Assembly: GCA_964638245.1 (NCBI GenBank)
Contig: CAZWZG010000042.1
Span: forward strand, 1-19,709
Origin: CAZWZG01 sp964638245
Lineage (GTDB): Bacteria; Pseudomonadota; Alphaproteobacteria; Rhodobacterales; Rhodobacteraceae
Direction: 5' to 3'
Length of the DNA: 19,709 bases
Below the pieces are notes generated by a model that saw nothing but the letters and a program-made list of their open reading frames with translations, searched no databases and had not been told where the DNA came from. Of this stretch, positions 1 to 7,618 are shown piece by piece. The first letter of the stretch is position 1. The number at the start of each line of letters is the position of its first letter. The position numbers and the translations under genes were made by a program.

Positions 1-171
1 CAGGGCCGCCTTTTCGGGGCTCGGGGCCTCGCCCCGGGTCATCAGCCAGATCATCTGGGGGAAACTGGTCGTGCCGATCAGATCTTCAATGGGCGTGCCG
101 CGCATGCGGATCTGGCCCGGGGCCATGTCGATGATCTCGGTCGTCCACCAGTCGGAAACGTCGCTTGTCAT
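1..171 (-). CDS. Citryl-CoA lyase / citrate synthase-family protein, N-terminal part (cut by window edge)
   Basis: Only the first 57 codons are present; the gene runs off the left edge in frame. The start ATG overlaps the stop of the upstream CoA-transferase gene as ATGA, so it is the fifth gene of the tctCBA operon. The visible protein starts MTSDVSDWWTTEIIDMAPG and continues with RMRGTPIEDLIG and SFPQMIWLMTRGE. The RG-x-PIEDLIG and MIWLM-x-RGE pattern is that of citrate synthase-fold proteins annotated as citryl-CoA lyases. Those enzymes split citryl-CoA to acetyl-CoA and oxaloacetate, or act in the reverse direction. The catalytic His and Asp residues lie beyond the window, so activity cannot be judged. 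The neighbouring CoA-transferase and tricarboxylate transporter fit a role in cleaving an imported, CoA-activated tricarboxylate. A (methyl)citrate synthase is the main alternative. Confidence 0.7.
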   Translation of the reverse strand, partial: MTSDVSDWWTTEIIDMAPGQIRMRGTPIEDLIGTTSFPQMIWLMTRGEAPSPEKAAL

Positions 172-1364
172 ATCGCGCCTTCGTCCTTCAATCTAGCGAT
201 CTCGTCCGGGGCAAGGCCCAGCGCGGTCCAGATCGCATGGGAATCCTGTCCCAGTTCGGGGGGCGGGGTGTCAACGGTGAGCGAGCCGCCGTCAAGCTTG
301 ACGCCCGTGGTCGCCACCCGGATGTCGCGGCCCACGCCGGGGACGTTTTCGAAATCGGCCAGAAACCCGCGGTCGGCGATTTGCGGGGTGTTGAGGACCT
401 CGGGCACGGTCAGGACCGCGCCTGCCGGCACGCCGATGCGGTTCAGCTCTTGATCCCAGTCGCGCGCCGGGCGGGTGGAGAGGGTGTTTTCAAGCTCGGC
501 GCGCAGGGCGTGGCGATTGGCTTTGCGGTCTTCGCGGGTTTTGTAGGTGGGGTCGTCGCGCAGATAGGCGACGCCGAGGTGGTCGGTCAGGAGCACCCAT
601 TGCTCGTCCTTGTTGGCAGCGATGTTGAGGAGGCCGTCGGCGCATTCGAACGCGCCCGAGGGGGCCGAGGTGGGGTTTTCGTTGCCATTGGCGGCGGGCG
701 CGGCTCCGGCGATCAGATGGTTCGAGACGACCCAGCCCATGGTCGCCAGAACGGATTCGAGCATCGAGACATCGATGAAGGCGCCTCGTGGGGTGGCGTT
801 GAGGGCCGAGGCGATGGCGAAGGCTGCCGTCATCCCACCCACGGTGTCGGCGATGGGATAGCCGACCCTCAAAGGGGCGCTGTCATCGTCGCCGGTGATC
901 GACATGACGCCCGACACGCCCTGGATGATCTGGTCATAGGCCGGACGGTGGACCCAGGGGCCATCCTGCCCAAAGCCTGAGATCGCGCAATAGATCAAGG
1001 TTGGATTGGCCGCCTTTAGAATCTCGTACCCCAGTCCCAGGCGGTCCATCACCCCGGGGCGGAAGTTCTCGACCACCACGTCCGCTGTCCCGACAAGGCG
1101 CAGGAACAGCGCGCGCCCGGCGTTGGATTTGAAGTTGATCGTGACCGATTTTTTGCCCGCGTTCTGGGCGAGGAACGACACGCCCATCCCGCGCGCATTG
1201 AGGTCCGCATCGGCGCCAAGATTCCGGGCAAGGTCCCCGCGCCCAGGCACCTCGACTTTTATCACTTCGGCCCCCATGTGAACCAGCTGGTGGCAGGCAA
1301 ACGGCCCTGCAAGAACGTTCGTCAGATCAAGGACCCTAACACCGTCAAGCGGCTTAGTCCCCAT
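168..1364 (-). CDS. Class III (CaiB/BaiF family) CoA-transferase
   Basis: This 398-residue protein has the usual length for the formyl-CoA transferase/CaiB family. These enzymes move CoA between carboxylic acids through an aspartyl-CoA thioester. The N-terminus (GVRVLDLTNVLAGPFACHQL) and GAEVIKVE near residues 31-38 are typical, as are the stretches near VVENFRPGVMDRLGLGYE (97-114) and YCAISGFGQDGP (125-136). Asp173 in IADTVGGM corresponds to the catalytic Asp of the family (Asp169 in formyl-CoA transferase). The gene overlaps tctA by 11 bp upstream, with AGGAAGG as ribosome-binding site inside tctA. It overlaps the lyase gene downstream by 4 bp, so translation is probably coupled. The context suggests that it activates the acid imported by TctABC, possibly citrate, with succinyl-CoA or acetyl-CoA as donor; this is inference. 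Its G+C is clearly higher than that of tctA. Confidence 0.9.
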   Translation of the reverse strand: MGTKPLDGVRVLDLTNVLAGPFACHQLVHMGAEVIKVEVPGRGDLARNLGADADLNARGMGVSFLAQNAGKKSVTINFKSNAGRALFLRLVGTADVVVENFRPGVMDRLGLGYEILKAANPTLIYCAISGFGQDGPWVHRPAYDQIIQGVSGVMSITGDDDSAPLRVGYPIADTVGGMTAAFAIASALNATPRGAFIDVSMLESVLATMGWVVSNHLIAGAAPAANGNENPTSAPSGAFECADGLLNIAANKDEQWVLLTDHLGVAYLRDDPTYKTREDRKANRHALRAELENTLSTRPARDWDQELNRIGVPAGAVLTVPEVLNTPQIADRGFLADFENVPGVGRDIRVATTGVKLDGGSLTVDTPPPELGQDSHAIWTALGLAPDEIARLKDEGAI

Positions 1365-2874
1365 CAGCTACACCTTCCTGCCGAGTGCGAGCGCGTCGGG
1401 CGCGGTAGCTCGGGACAACCACAAGCAGCACGGCAATAACAAGAAGCCCAAGCGTCATCGGACGCTGCAGGATGAAGGACCATCCGTCATAAAGCTGCAT
1501 GGAACGCGAGAAATTGTCCTCAAGCATTCGGCCAAGAATAAAACCAATCAGGAGCGGTGCCAGCGGGTAGTCGGCAAAGCGCAGGATCGTCGCGCAAACG
1601 CCAAAGCCCACAAGGATCAGGAGCTCCGTCGCATTGTTTTGGCCGATGTAACTGCCCATGAGCGTAAAGAACAGAATGAACGGGATTAGGTAGTTCCGCG
1701 GTATGGCGAGAACCTTCGCGATGTATGGAATGAGCGGCAAGTTCAGGATCAAAAGAACCAGATTGCCGATGTACATGGAAATGATGACCGCCCAGAAGAT
1801 CTGCGGGTTGTCGATCATTAGGCGCGGGCCTGGGGTTACATTCAGTGCGATGAGCGCACCCAAAAGGATAGCCGTTGTACCTGAACCCGGAATTCCAAGC
1901 GTCAAGAGCGGCACGAACGAGCCGGTACAAGCCGCATTGTTTGCTGTCTCCGGCGCAGACAGACCCTTGATCGAGCCTTTCCCGAACTCGGCCTGCTCTT
2001 CCTTTGACGCAATATTTCGTTCGACTGCATAGCCAAGGAAAGAGGCGATGGTCGCCCCAGCGCCGGGAAGGACGCCAATGAAGAACCCTTGGATCGACTG
2101 ACGTCCGATGACCGGCGCAATACTGCGCGCTTCCTGCCGTGTAATGCGAAGGTTGGTGATCTTTCCGCCTCCCTCGCTTGACTGCGCGGATCGCGCCGGG
2201 TTCATCACGAGAAAAATCGCTTCCGGCAGCGCGAACATTGCCATTGCCAGCGTTATGAAACTGAAGCCGGATTGCAGATCCATCAGCCCCATCGTGAAAC
2301 GCGGAAGGTTGAACAGCGCGCCCTCACCAACAGTTGCCATGATCAAACCGAGCAGGGTCATGAGAACGGCTTTGGCCACGTTTCCGGTGCCCGCAAAGGC
2401 GGCGATCGCCGAAAGCCCCACGACCATCAAAGCGAAGTACTCTGCCGAATGGAACAGAAGGGCGACGGTCGAGAGCATCGGCGCAAAAACCATGAGCAAG
2501 ACGGCGCCAATCGTGCCGCCGGCAAAGCTCGAGATCGCGGCAATCGTCAGCGCTTTGCCCGCCATACCCTTGCGCGCCATTGGATAGCCATCAAAGCTGG
2601 TAGCAACCGTCCCCGCGACCCCCGGCGCGTTCAAAAGGATCGAGGAGGTGGAGCCGCCAAAAATGGCCCCATAGTAGACACCCGCCAGCAGGATCAATGC
2701 AGCGGAAGGGTCGCCAAGCGTAATGGCCACAGGGATCATGATCGCAATGATCGACATTGGGCCAAGGCCTGGCAGCATCCCGATGAACGTACCAATCAGA
2801 CAGCCCGCAATGACCATCGCAAGATTGATTGGCGAGAAGGCCGCCGAAAGGCCTATGAGAAGTCCTTCAAGCAT
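1354..2874 (-). CDS. tctA: Tripartite tricarboxylate transporter, large membrane subunit TctA
   Basis: This 506-residue protein is very hydrophobic, with roughly a dozen predicted membrane spans. It has the usual TctA length and conserved motifs. Near the N-terminus are GTFIGMLPGLGPMSIIAIMIP and a GVYYGAIFGGSTSSILLNAPG block, and GVLPGAGATIASFLGYAVER lies in the middle, the duplicated GLPG-type loops typical of the family. TctA is the translocating subunit of a secondary, ion-coupled importer that receives its carboxylate from the periplasmic protein TctC. The start follows tctB by 12 bp with GAGG as ribosome-binding site, and the 3' end overlaps the CoA-transferase gene by 11 bp. The substrate cannot be read from the sequence; citrate or another di- or tricarboxylate is plausible given the downstream enzymes. 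Confidence 0.95.
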   Translation of the reverse strand: MLEGLLIGLSAAFSPINLAMVIAGCLIGTFIGMLPGLGPMSIIAIMIPVAITLGDPSAALILLAGVYYGAIFGGSTSSILLNAPGVAGTVATSFDGYPMARKGMAGKALTIAAISSFAGGTIGAVLLMVFAPMLSTVALLFHSAEYFALMVVGLSAIAAFAGTGNVAKAVLMTLLGLIMATVGEGALFNLPRFTMGLMDLQSGFSFITLAMAMFALPEAIFLVMNPARSAQSSEGGGKITNLRITRQEARSIAPVIGRQSIQGFFIGVLPGAGATIASFLGYAVERNIASKEEQAEFGKGSIKGLSAPETANNAACTGSFVPLLTLGIPGSGTTAILLGALIALNVTPGPRLMIDNPQIFWAVIISMYIGNLVLLILNLPLIPYIAKVLAIPRNYLIPFILFFTLMGSYIGQNNATELLILVGFGVCATILRFADYPLAPLLIGFILGRMLEDNFSRSMQLYDGWSFILQRPMTLGLLVIAVLLVVVPSYRARRARTRQEGVADGD

Positions 2875-2886
2875 CGGTCGTACTCC

Positions 2887-3369
2887 TCACATGAACCAGG
2901 GAAGCGGGCGCAGGAATATGCCAAGGACGCCCTCGACAAGGTACCAGACAATACCGGTCGCCAACGCGGTAACCGGTATGAGGACAATGAACCGACGCTC
3001 ACCGAGGACGATCGCGCCAATGCACAGAAAGCCTATCGTCGAAAGTATAAAACCAAGAGGACGCAGGGTCAGCGCGTAGGCAACCATAAGCACCAGAAGT
3101 GCAAGCGCCTGGCCGACATTGTAGTCTCCTAGGCGGCGGTAATCGATGTCCATTTCCTTGGGTTCACCATTGGCCTTCTCCAGGCCAAAAATGATGATCA
3201 AGCTCGTCACGACCGCTAGCACTGCGAGAACTTTGGGAAAGGTCGAAGGCCAAATTGGATTGCGCTGCATGAAAGGCGGCAGCAACTGATCCATAGTGAA
3301 GAACGCGGCATACCCGTACACCAGTGCGACACATAAAATGACGACGGCGATCCAACGGTCGAGCGCCAT
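2887..3369 (-). CDS. tctB: Tripartite tricarboxylate transporter, small membrane subunit TctB
   Basis: This 160-residue protein has four predicted membrane spans. They lie near residues 5-25, 45-65, 85-105 and 110-150, with a hydrophilic loop rich in charged residues around 65-80, as in TctB/DUF1468 proteins. The start MALDRW was chosen because the ATG at 3369 follows a strong GGGGAGGGGACACC ribosome-binding region. The open frame extends 34 codons further upstream, but that extension is polar, lacks family similarity and would run through the tctC-tctB hairpin. TctB is the small, poorly conserved membrane partner of TctA. It lies between tctC (115-bp spacer containing a hairpin) and tctA (12-bp spacer). 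Confidence 0.9.
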   Translation of the reverse strand: MALDRWIAVVILCVALVYGYAAFFTMDQLLPPFMQRNPIWPSTFPKVLAVLAVVTSLIIIFGLEKANGEPKEMDIDYRRLGDYNVGQALALLVLMVAYALTLRPLGFILSTIGFLCIGAIVLGERRFIVLIPVTALATGIVWYLVEGVLGIFLRPLPWFM

Positions 3370-3434
3370 GGTGTCCCCTCCCCTTGCGTTGGTGTTTCCG
3401 GCCTTGCGGTCGGTTGCGCCCCTTTCGGGTCGCG

Positions 3435-3475
3435 ATGGGTGTGGCGTAGATCCAACCGATCGTCGCCACACCTAT
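3435..3475 (-). other. Intercistronic stem-loop between tctC and tctB
   Basis: GGTGTGGCG at 3438-3446 and CGCCACACC at 3464-3472 form a perfect 9-bp stem, with an inner GATC/GATC stem and a CAACC loop. The structure starts about 10 nt after the tctC stop. In the direction of transcription (minus strand) no U tract follows, so an intrinsic terminator is unlikely. A likelier role, by inference, is to protect the 3' end of a processed tctC mRNA, so that more binding protein than membrane subunit is made. Confidence 0.65.
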
Positions 3476-3484
3476 GCATTGGAA

Positions 3485-4468
3485 TTAGAGGAAGCCGAGC
3501 TTTCTCATAAGGTCGCCAATAACCTGTTCTTGGTTTTCCAGGAACGCCCGGAATTCATCGCCCGAGTTGTGGATGTTGACCCAACCATTGCGTGCGCGAA
3601 CTTCTTCCCACTCTGGAGTCTCGTACATCTTTTCGATCGCCATTTGGTAGGCTTCCACCTTGTCTTGGGACAGACCCGGAGCACCAAAGAAGCCGCGCCA
3701 GTTGACAAATGTGGTGTCGATGCCTTGTTCTTTCATGGTCGGAGCGTCGGCAAACGCTGGCACACGTTCGTCAGAAGTCACGCCAAGGATCTTGACCTCG
3801 CCTGCTTCGGCCAGTGCGACGGCTTCAGAGAAGCCGGTCGAAAGTGCCTTGATTTCCCCCGAAAGAAGCGCGGCCATGGCTTTGCCACCGGCGTCATAGG
3901 GAATGTATTTCACGCCCAGCGCATCTTTGCCCGCGGCTTCCATGACCATCGCCGCGACGAGGTGATCCATACCGCCTGGTACAGATCCGCCTCCGATTGC
4001 GGTATTGTTGGGGTCGGTGTCATAGGCCGCAAGAAGCTCTTCCATCGAATTGATCGGACTGTCAGCGGAAACAACCAAGGCGGCGTAGTCACCGATTGTA
4101 CCGGCAACCAGCGTCAGGTCGCGGAAATTCTGCGGAAAGACACCTGTGAGCGAGCGAATAATAATCGGGGTCGAGTTGACCATCAGCGTGCCTTCATTCG
4201 ACTCCGCATTCTCGATCAGATAGCCGATGGCTTTTCCGCCGCCACCGCCCGACATGTTTTCATAGGATGCCGAGCCAACGAGACCAGCCTTCGTAAGGGC
4301 TTCGCCGGTACCACGAGCTGTCCCGTCCCAGCCACCACCGGCGCCGCCGGGAATCAGGAAATGAATGCTATCGACAACCTGATGGCCGCCGGCGTTTGCG
4401 GCGGTACCAAGCGAAAGCGCGGCAGCGGCCGCAAGCATAAGGGCACGACGGCCCATCGTGATTTTCAT
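3485..4468 (-). CDS. tctC: Tripartite tricarboxylate transporter substrate-binding protein TctC (Bug family)
   Basis: This 327-residue periplasmic protein has a signal peptide of Arg-Arg followed by an Ala/Leu-rich core, with likely cleavage after ANA at residue 26. The mature protein begins with the Bug-family pattern FLIPGGAGGGWDGTARG, followed by a glycine-rich segment (SGGGGGKAIGYL). Both are typical of the loops that bind carboxylate groups through water and backbone contacts. The start at 4468 is preceded by GTGGAGGAGAAAAAC, a strong ribosome-binding site. The open frame continues 76 codons upstream, but that part crosses the divergent promoter and has no signal-peptide logic. This is the first gene of the operon and is transcribed away from the TctD-type regulator. 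A hairpin follows its stop codon. Confidence 0.94.
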   Translation of the reverse strand: MKITMGRRALMLAAAAALSLGTAANAGGHQVVDSIHFLIPGGAGGGWDGTARGTGEALTKAGLVGSASYENMSGGGGGKAIGYLIENAESNEGTLMVNSTPIIIRSLTGVFPQNFRDLTLVAGTIGDYAALVVSADSPINSMEELLAAYDTDPNNTAIGGGSVPGGMDHLVAAMVMEAAGKDALGVKYIPYDAGGKAMAALLSGEIKALSTGFSEAVALAEAGEVKILGVTSDERVPAFADAPTMKEQGIDTTFVNWRGFFGAPGLSQDKVEAYQMAIEKMYETPEWEEVRARNGWVNIHNSGDEFRAFLENQEQVIGDLMRKLGFL

Positions 4469-4532
4469 GTTTTTCTCCTCCACATGACATTTGCGGCAAA
4501 ACCGCTTGTCGTGGTTCAGTCTAGCGATCAAG

Positions 4533-4550
4533 CTGACACATACCTGACAC
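4533..4550. promoter_or_regulatory. Candidate response-regulator binding site: CTGACAC direct repeats
   Basis: CTGACAC occurs at 4533-4539 and again at 4544-4550, so the repeat starts are 11 bp apart, one helical turn. Tandem repeats with this spacing are the usual target of OmpR/PhoB-family dimers. The site lies in the 104-bp spacer between divergent tctC and the response-regulator gene, so it could control both. It vaguely resembles a Pho box but differs at the fourth base of each half (A instead of T). Binding is inferred. I could not assign a convincing -35/-10 pair. Confidence 0.55.
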
Positions 4551-4572
4551 GGGCAGGAAAAAGGGACCAAAG

Positions 4573-5238
4573 GTGCGATTTCTTCTTGTCGAAGACAACG
4601 AAAGCCTTGCCAGCGCGGCCGTGGACCGGTTGTCCATGGACGGCCATGTCGTCGATCATGCTCCAACGTTGGAAGCAGCCGAGACTTTTCGCGCAACCAC
4701 CGACTATGATCTGATTCTGCTCGATATCATGCTGCCAGACGGAGACGGGCGCGACTTCCTGAAGGCTCATCGTGGCGCGGCCGATCCAACGCCAGTCATC
4801 GTGACGACCGCGCGAAGTCAGGTTTCAGACCGTGTCGGCAGTCTTGATCTGGGCGCCGACGACTACATCACCAAACCCTTTGACTTCTCTGAACTCGAGG
4901 CGCGCTGTCGCGCGGTGCTGCGACGACGTGGAGGGGCAGCTCGAAATGTCCTGACGCTCGGCGATGTCGAGTTCGACCCGCTTGGCGGTACGCTTTTGGT
5001 CCGTGGCGCTTCAATTGCCTTGCGAAACCGCGAACTGCGCCTTCTTGAAGTCTTCGCAAGTGCTCATGAACAGATCTTTCCGAAGGCAAAACTAATCGAT
5101 CGCCTTTTTTCCTACGATGAGGAAGTCAGCGAAAACGCCATCGAAGTCTACGTTGCCCGTCTGCGTCGCCATCTCGACGGCTCGCGGGTCGAAATCCGAA
5201 CCGTCCGCGGGGTAGGCTACGCGCTTCACATCTCATGA
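4573..5238 (+). CDS. tctD: OmpR-family response regulator, TctD type
   Basis: This 221-residue protein has a receiver domain (about 1-116) and a winged-helix DNA-binding domain (about 125-220). In the receiver, Glu7/Asp8 form the acidic pocket, Asp51 in LLDIMLPDGDG is the phosphorylation site, Thr78/Thr79 are the switch residues, and Lys101 in KPFDFSELEAR is the conserved lysine. The C-terminal VYVARLRRHLDG and IRTVRGVGYAL segments are standard OmpR/PhoB recognition-helix and wing sequence. The start is GTG at 4573, with AAGGGA about 7 nt upstream. The stop overlaps the histidine kinase start as ATGA. The gene diverges from tctCBA, as in known TctDE systems, so it most likely activates that transporter operon when the acid is present. 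Confidence 0.93.
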   Translation: MRFLLVEDNESLASAAVDRLSMDGHVVDHAPTLEAAETFRATTDYDLILLDIMLPDGDGRDFLKAHRGAADPTPVIVTTARSQVSDRVGSLDLGADDYITKPFDFSELEARCRAVLRRRGGAARNVLTLGDVEFDPLGGTLLVRGASIALRNRELRLLEVFASAHEQIFPKAKLIDRLFSYDEEVSENAIEVYVARLRRHLDGSRVEIRTVRGVGYALHIS

Positions 5239-6611
5239 ACGATGCGGTCACAATTCAGGGCTCCATAGGGCGACGTTTGCTCGTTTTGCTTCTTTCGGGT
5301 GCTGTCGTTCTGGCGCTTGCCCTTTACTTCACCTTCCAGAGCCTTGCCGTTCAGTTGGCTGAGGAAAGCCAGGACAACATCTTACGCGCATCGGCAACGG
5401 CGATCCTGGACACCGCGTCCGTGCGCGATGGGCGGATGGATTTGGACCTGCCCTACTCTGCCTTTTCGATGCTGAGCAATGTCTCCAATGATCGGGTGTT
5501 TTACGCCGTGATTGCGGATGACGCCTTTTTGACGGGATATGATGATCTTCCCTTGCCCATTTCTGCGGGAGAGAACGGGGCTTTCCGGACCGAAGCCTAT
5601 CGCGGTGATGAGGTCCGCGTGGTTTTGTTGGAACGGGTCCTCTCGGTGGAACGGCGCCCGATTACGCTGCGTGTGGCAGTGGCACAGACACGAGACGGTC
5701 AGCGCGAGCTGATCTCGGGCATTTCACAGATTGCAGCAAGCGTCGGCGTTGCAGTTTTTTTCCTGGTGGTCATCCTTGGAGTAATCACAGCCCGCACCAC
5801 AATCAATCCGATGATCCGCCTCACAGAATCCATCGGGCGCCGGGGTCCCAATGATTTGAGGCCTGTCACCACGGCCGTCCCATCCGAAATGGCCCCGCTG
5901 GTTTCCGCTCTGAACCGGTTCATGGATCGGCTAAAAACATCACTGTCACGAACCGAAGAATTCGTTGCCGATGCTGCCCACCGGGTGCGGACACCGCTGG
6001 CTACGGTTCGAACCAGAGCAGAGGCCACGTTGCTGCGTGTTGAAAAGGAAGAGAACCGCGCCGCAATGCGCGAGATGATCCGCGCGATCGACGAGTCCAG
6101 CCGCGCTGCCGGACAGATGCTGGATCATGCGATGGTTTCTCTACGGGCCGATGATCTAGAACGTGCGGAAGTGGATCTGTTGAAGGTTCTTTTGGATCTG
6201 ATTGACCGTCTAGCTCCGCTTGCTGATCTACGTGACATCACGCTATCGCTGAAAACCCACAAGTCTATGGTTGTTGAAGGCGACACGATTCTGATCCAAA
6301 GCGCACTTCGCAATGTTCTGGACAATGCAATCAAGTACTCTCCCACTGAAAGCAGAGTCACGCTTGCGCTTGATCGGCATGATGGCTTTGCCGTGATCCG
6401 CGTAAACGACCAAGGTACGGGCTTTCCTCCGGGACGCAACGAGGATCTTGTACAGAGGTTTAAGCGCGGCACCAATGTTGAGGGGACGGTAGGGTCGGGT
6501 TTGGGTTTGACGATCGCGGCGGATGTTGCGAGCGCCCACGGCGGCCGGCTTGAGCTTACCAATTTGACAGGAGGCGGCGCGTGCGCAGCATTGTTCTTTC
6601 CCTTGCCCTAG
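5235..6611 (+). CDS. tctE: Membrane sensor histidine kinase, TctE type
   Basis: This 458-residue kinase has a membrane span at about 13-35, a periplasmic sensor region to about 165 and a second span at about 167-187. A short HAMP-like linker and a HisKA dimerisation domain with phospho-acceptor His249 (FVADAAHRVRTPLATV) follow. The HATPase domain shows the N box NVLDNAIKYSP (360-370), the G1 box NDQGTGFP (391-398), an F-box-like VQRFKRG and the G2 box GSGLGL (420-425). The residue after His249 is Arg, where TctE homologues usually have Gln and most kinases Glu. The gene overlaps the regulator by 4 bp and the next gene by 31 bp. It probably phosphorylates the TctD-type regulator in response to a periplasmic carboxylate or to a ligand-loaded binding protein. 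Confidence 0.92.
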   Translation: MNDAVTIQGSIGRRLLVLLLSGAVVLALALYFTFQSLAVQLAEESQDNILRASATAILDTASVRDGRMDLDLPYSAFSMLSNVSNDRVFYAVIADDAFLTGYDDLPLPISAGENGAFRTEAYRGDEVRVVLLERVLSVERRPITLRVAVAQTRDGQRELISGISQIAASVGVAVFFLVVILGVITARTTINPMIRLTESIGRRGPNDLRPVTTAVPSEMAPLVSALNRFMDRLKTSLSRTEEFVADAAHRVRTPLATVRTRAEATLLRVEKEENRAAMREMIRAIDESSRAAGQMLDHAMVSLRADDLERAEVDLLKVLLDLIDRLAPLADLRDITLSLKTHKSMVVEGDTILIQSALRNVLDNAIKYSPTESRVTLALDRHDGFAVIRVNDQGTGFPPGRNEDLVQRFKRGTNVEGTVGSGLGLTIAADVASAHGGRLELTNLTGGGACAALFFPLP

Positions 6612-7600
6612 TCCTTGCAGCCAGCGTCGTCGGCGCATTCGAGGTAGAGGATCGAATTCGACTGGGGCCCGATAACGCCTCTGCCACGCTTCGGATCATC
6701 TCGACTGCGGATGCCGATATCTTCGAAAAGGTATTGCAAGGGTTTCTGGCCGAAACCTCGGATTTGGCTATTGACTATGTCGTGGCCAGTTCGACGGAAA
6801 TTATGCGTGCCCTAACCGTGGACGGGGCAATTTTTGACGTCGCGATTTCAAGTGCGATGGATCTACAAACTAAGTTGGCCAATGACCGCCTAACGTTGCC
6901 TCACAACACGGCCCAGGCCTCGATTCTGCCGGAATGGGCCCGCTGGAGGCAGGACCTGTTCGGCTTTACCGAAGAACCTGCCGCAATCGTTCTGTCGCGC
7001 GCCGCGTTCGACGGGCTGGACCTACCCGAAACCCGCGAAGATTTGATCGCCGTTCTGCGCGAGCATCCCGAACGATTCCGAGGACGTATCGGGACGTATG
7101 ATCTGCGCCAGTCCGGCTTGGGGTACCTGTTCGCGACCCAGGATTCGCGGACCTCCGAGGTCTTCTGGCGCCTCACTGAAGTTATGGGCGCACTCGACGC
7201 GAAACTCTATTGCTGTTCAGGGGCAATGATCGACGATGTCGCAAGCGGCAAGCTTGCAGTCGCTTACAATGCCCTGTCGAGCTATGCCTTGTCTCGTGAA
7301 GACACAGCAGCCTATGAAGTGATCTTTCCGAGCGACTTCACAACAGTGATGATGCGTACTGCCCTGATCCCTGCGACAGCGGCAAACACTGAAGCGGCAT
7401 CAGATTTTATTGACTATCTCCTAAGGATCGCATGGAGCAACGAGGCAGGAGCATCGATCAGTGATTTGTCCGTGGACACGGAACCCTTCGCAAGCAGTGT
7501 CAAAAGAATTCGGATCGACCCAGGGCTTCTGATATTTTTGGATGCTTTCAAGCGAGCGCGCTTCGTAGAAGCCTGGGAAAACGCAATCTTGCAGAATTGA
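6581..7600 (+). CDS. Orphan periplasmic ABC-type substrate-binding protein in the tctDE operon
   Basis: This 339-residue protein starts with a clear signal peptide (MRSIVLSLALVLAASVVGA, cleavage near residue 19). It looks like an iron/anion-type extracellular binding protein (SBP_bac family). An early ATLRIISTADADIFEKVLQGF strand-helix unit fits lobe 1, and KLAVAYNALSSYAL followed by FTTVMMRTALIP fits the hinge and second lobe. A Cys-Cys pair lies in KLYCCSGAMIDDV. The start is GTG at 6581, preceded by GGAGG inside the kinase gene, so it is translationally coupled to the sensor. No ABC permease or ATPase gene is adjacent. It may be an accessory ligand sensor for the TctE-type kinase, comparable in principle to AioX with AioS or HptA with HptS; this is inference. 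The ligand is unknown. Confidence 0.8.
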   Translation: MRSIVLSLALVLAASVVGAFEVEDRIRLGPDNASATLRIISTADADIFEKVLQGFLAETSDLAIDYVVASSTEIMRALTVDGAIFDVAISSAMDLQTKLANDRLTLPHNTAQASILPEWARWRQDLFGFTEEPAAIVLSRAAFDGLDLPETREDLIAVLREHPERFRGRIGTYDLRQSGLGYLFATQDSRTSEVFWRLTEVMGALDAKLYCCSGAMIDDVASGKLAVAYNALSSYALSREDTAAYEVIFPSDFTTVMMRTALIPATAANTEAASDFIDYLLRIAWSNEAGASISDLSVDTEPFASSVKRIRIDPGLLIFLDAFKRARFVEAWENAILQN

Positions 7601-7618
7601 TGGCTTCAGTGCCTCTGG

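Noticed and set aside
3435..3475. Intrinsic terminator between tctC and tctB
   Set aside because: The stem is good, but no U tract follows on the transcribed strand, and tctB and tctA need read-through because no other promoter is evident.
4533..4550. Pho box controlling the tct genes
   Set aside because: The repeat spacing fits, but both half-sites have CTGACA instead of CTGTCA. The adjacent TctD-type regulator is the simpler explanation.
3296..4714. Long open frame on the plus strand opposite tctC
   Set aside because: It lies antisense to a clear TctC protein, has no recognisable domain and has no ribosome-binding logic; it is a shadow of codon bias.
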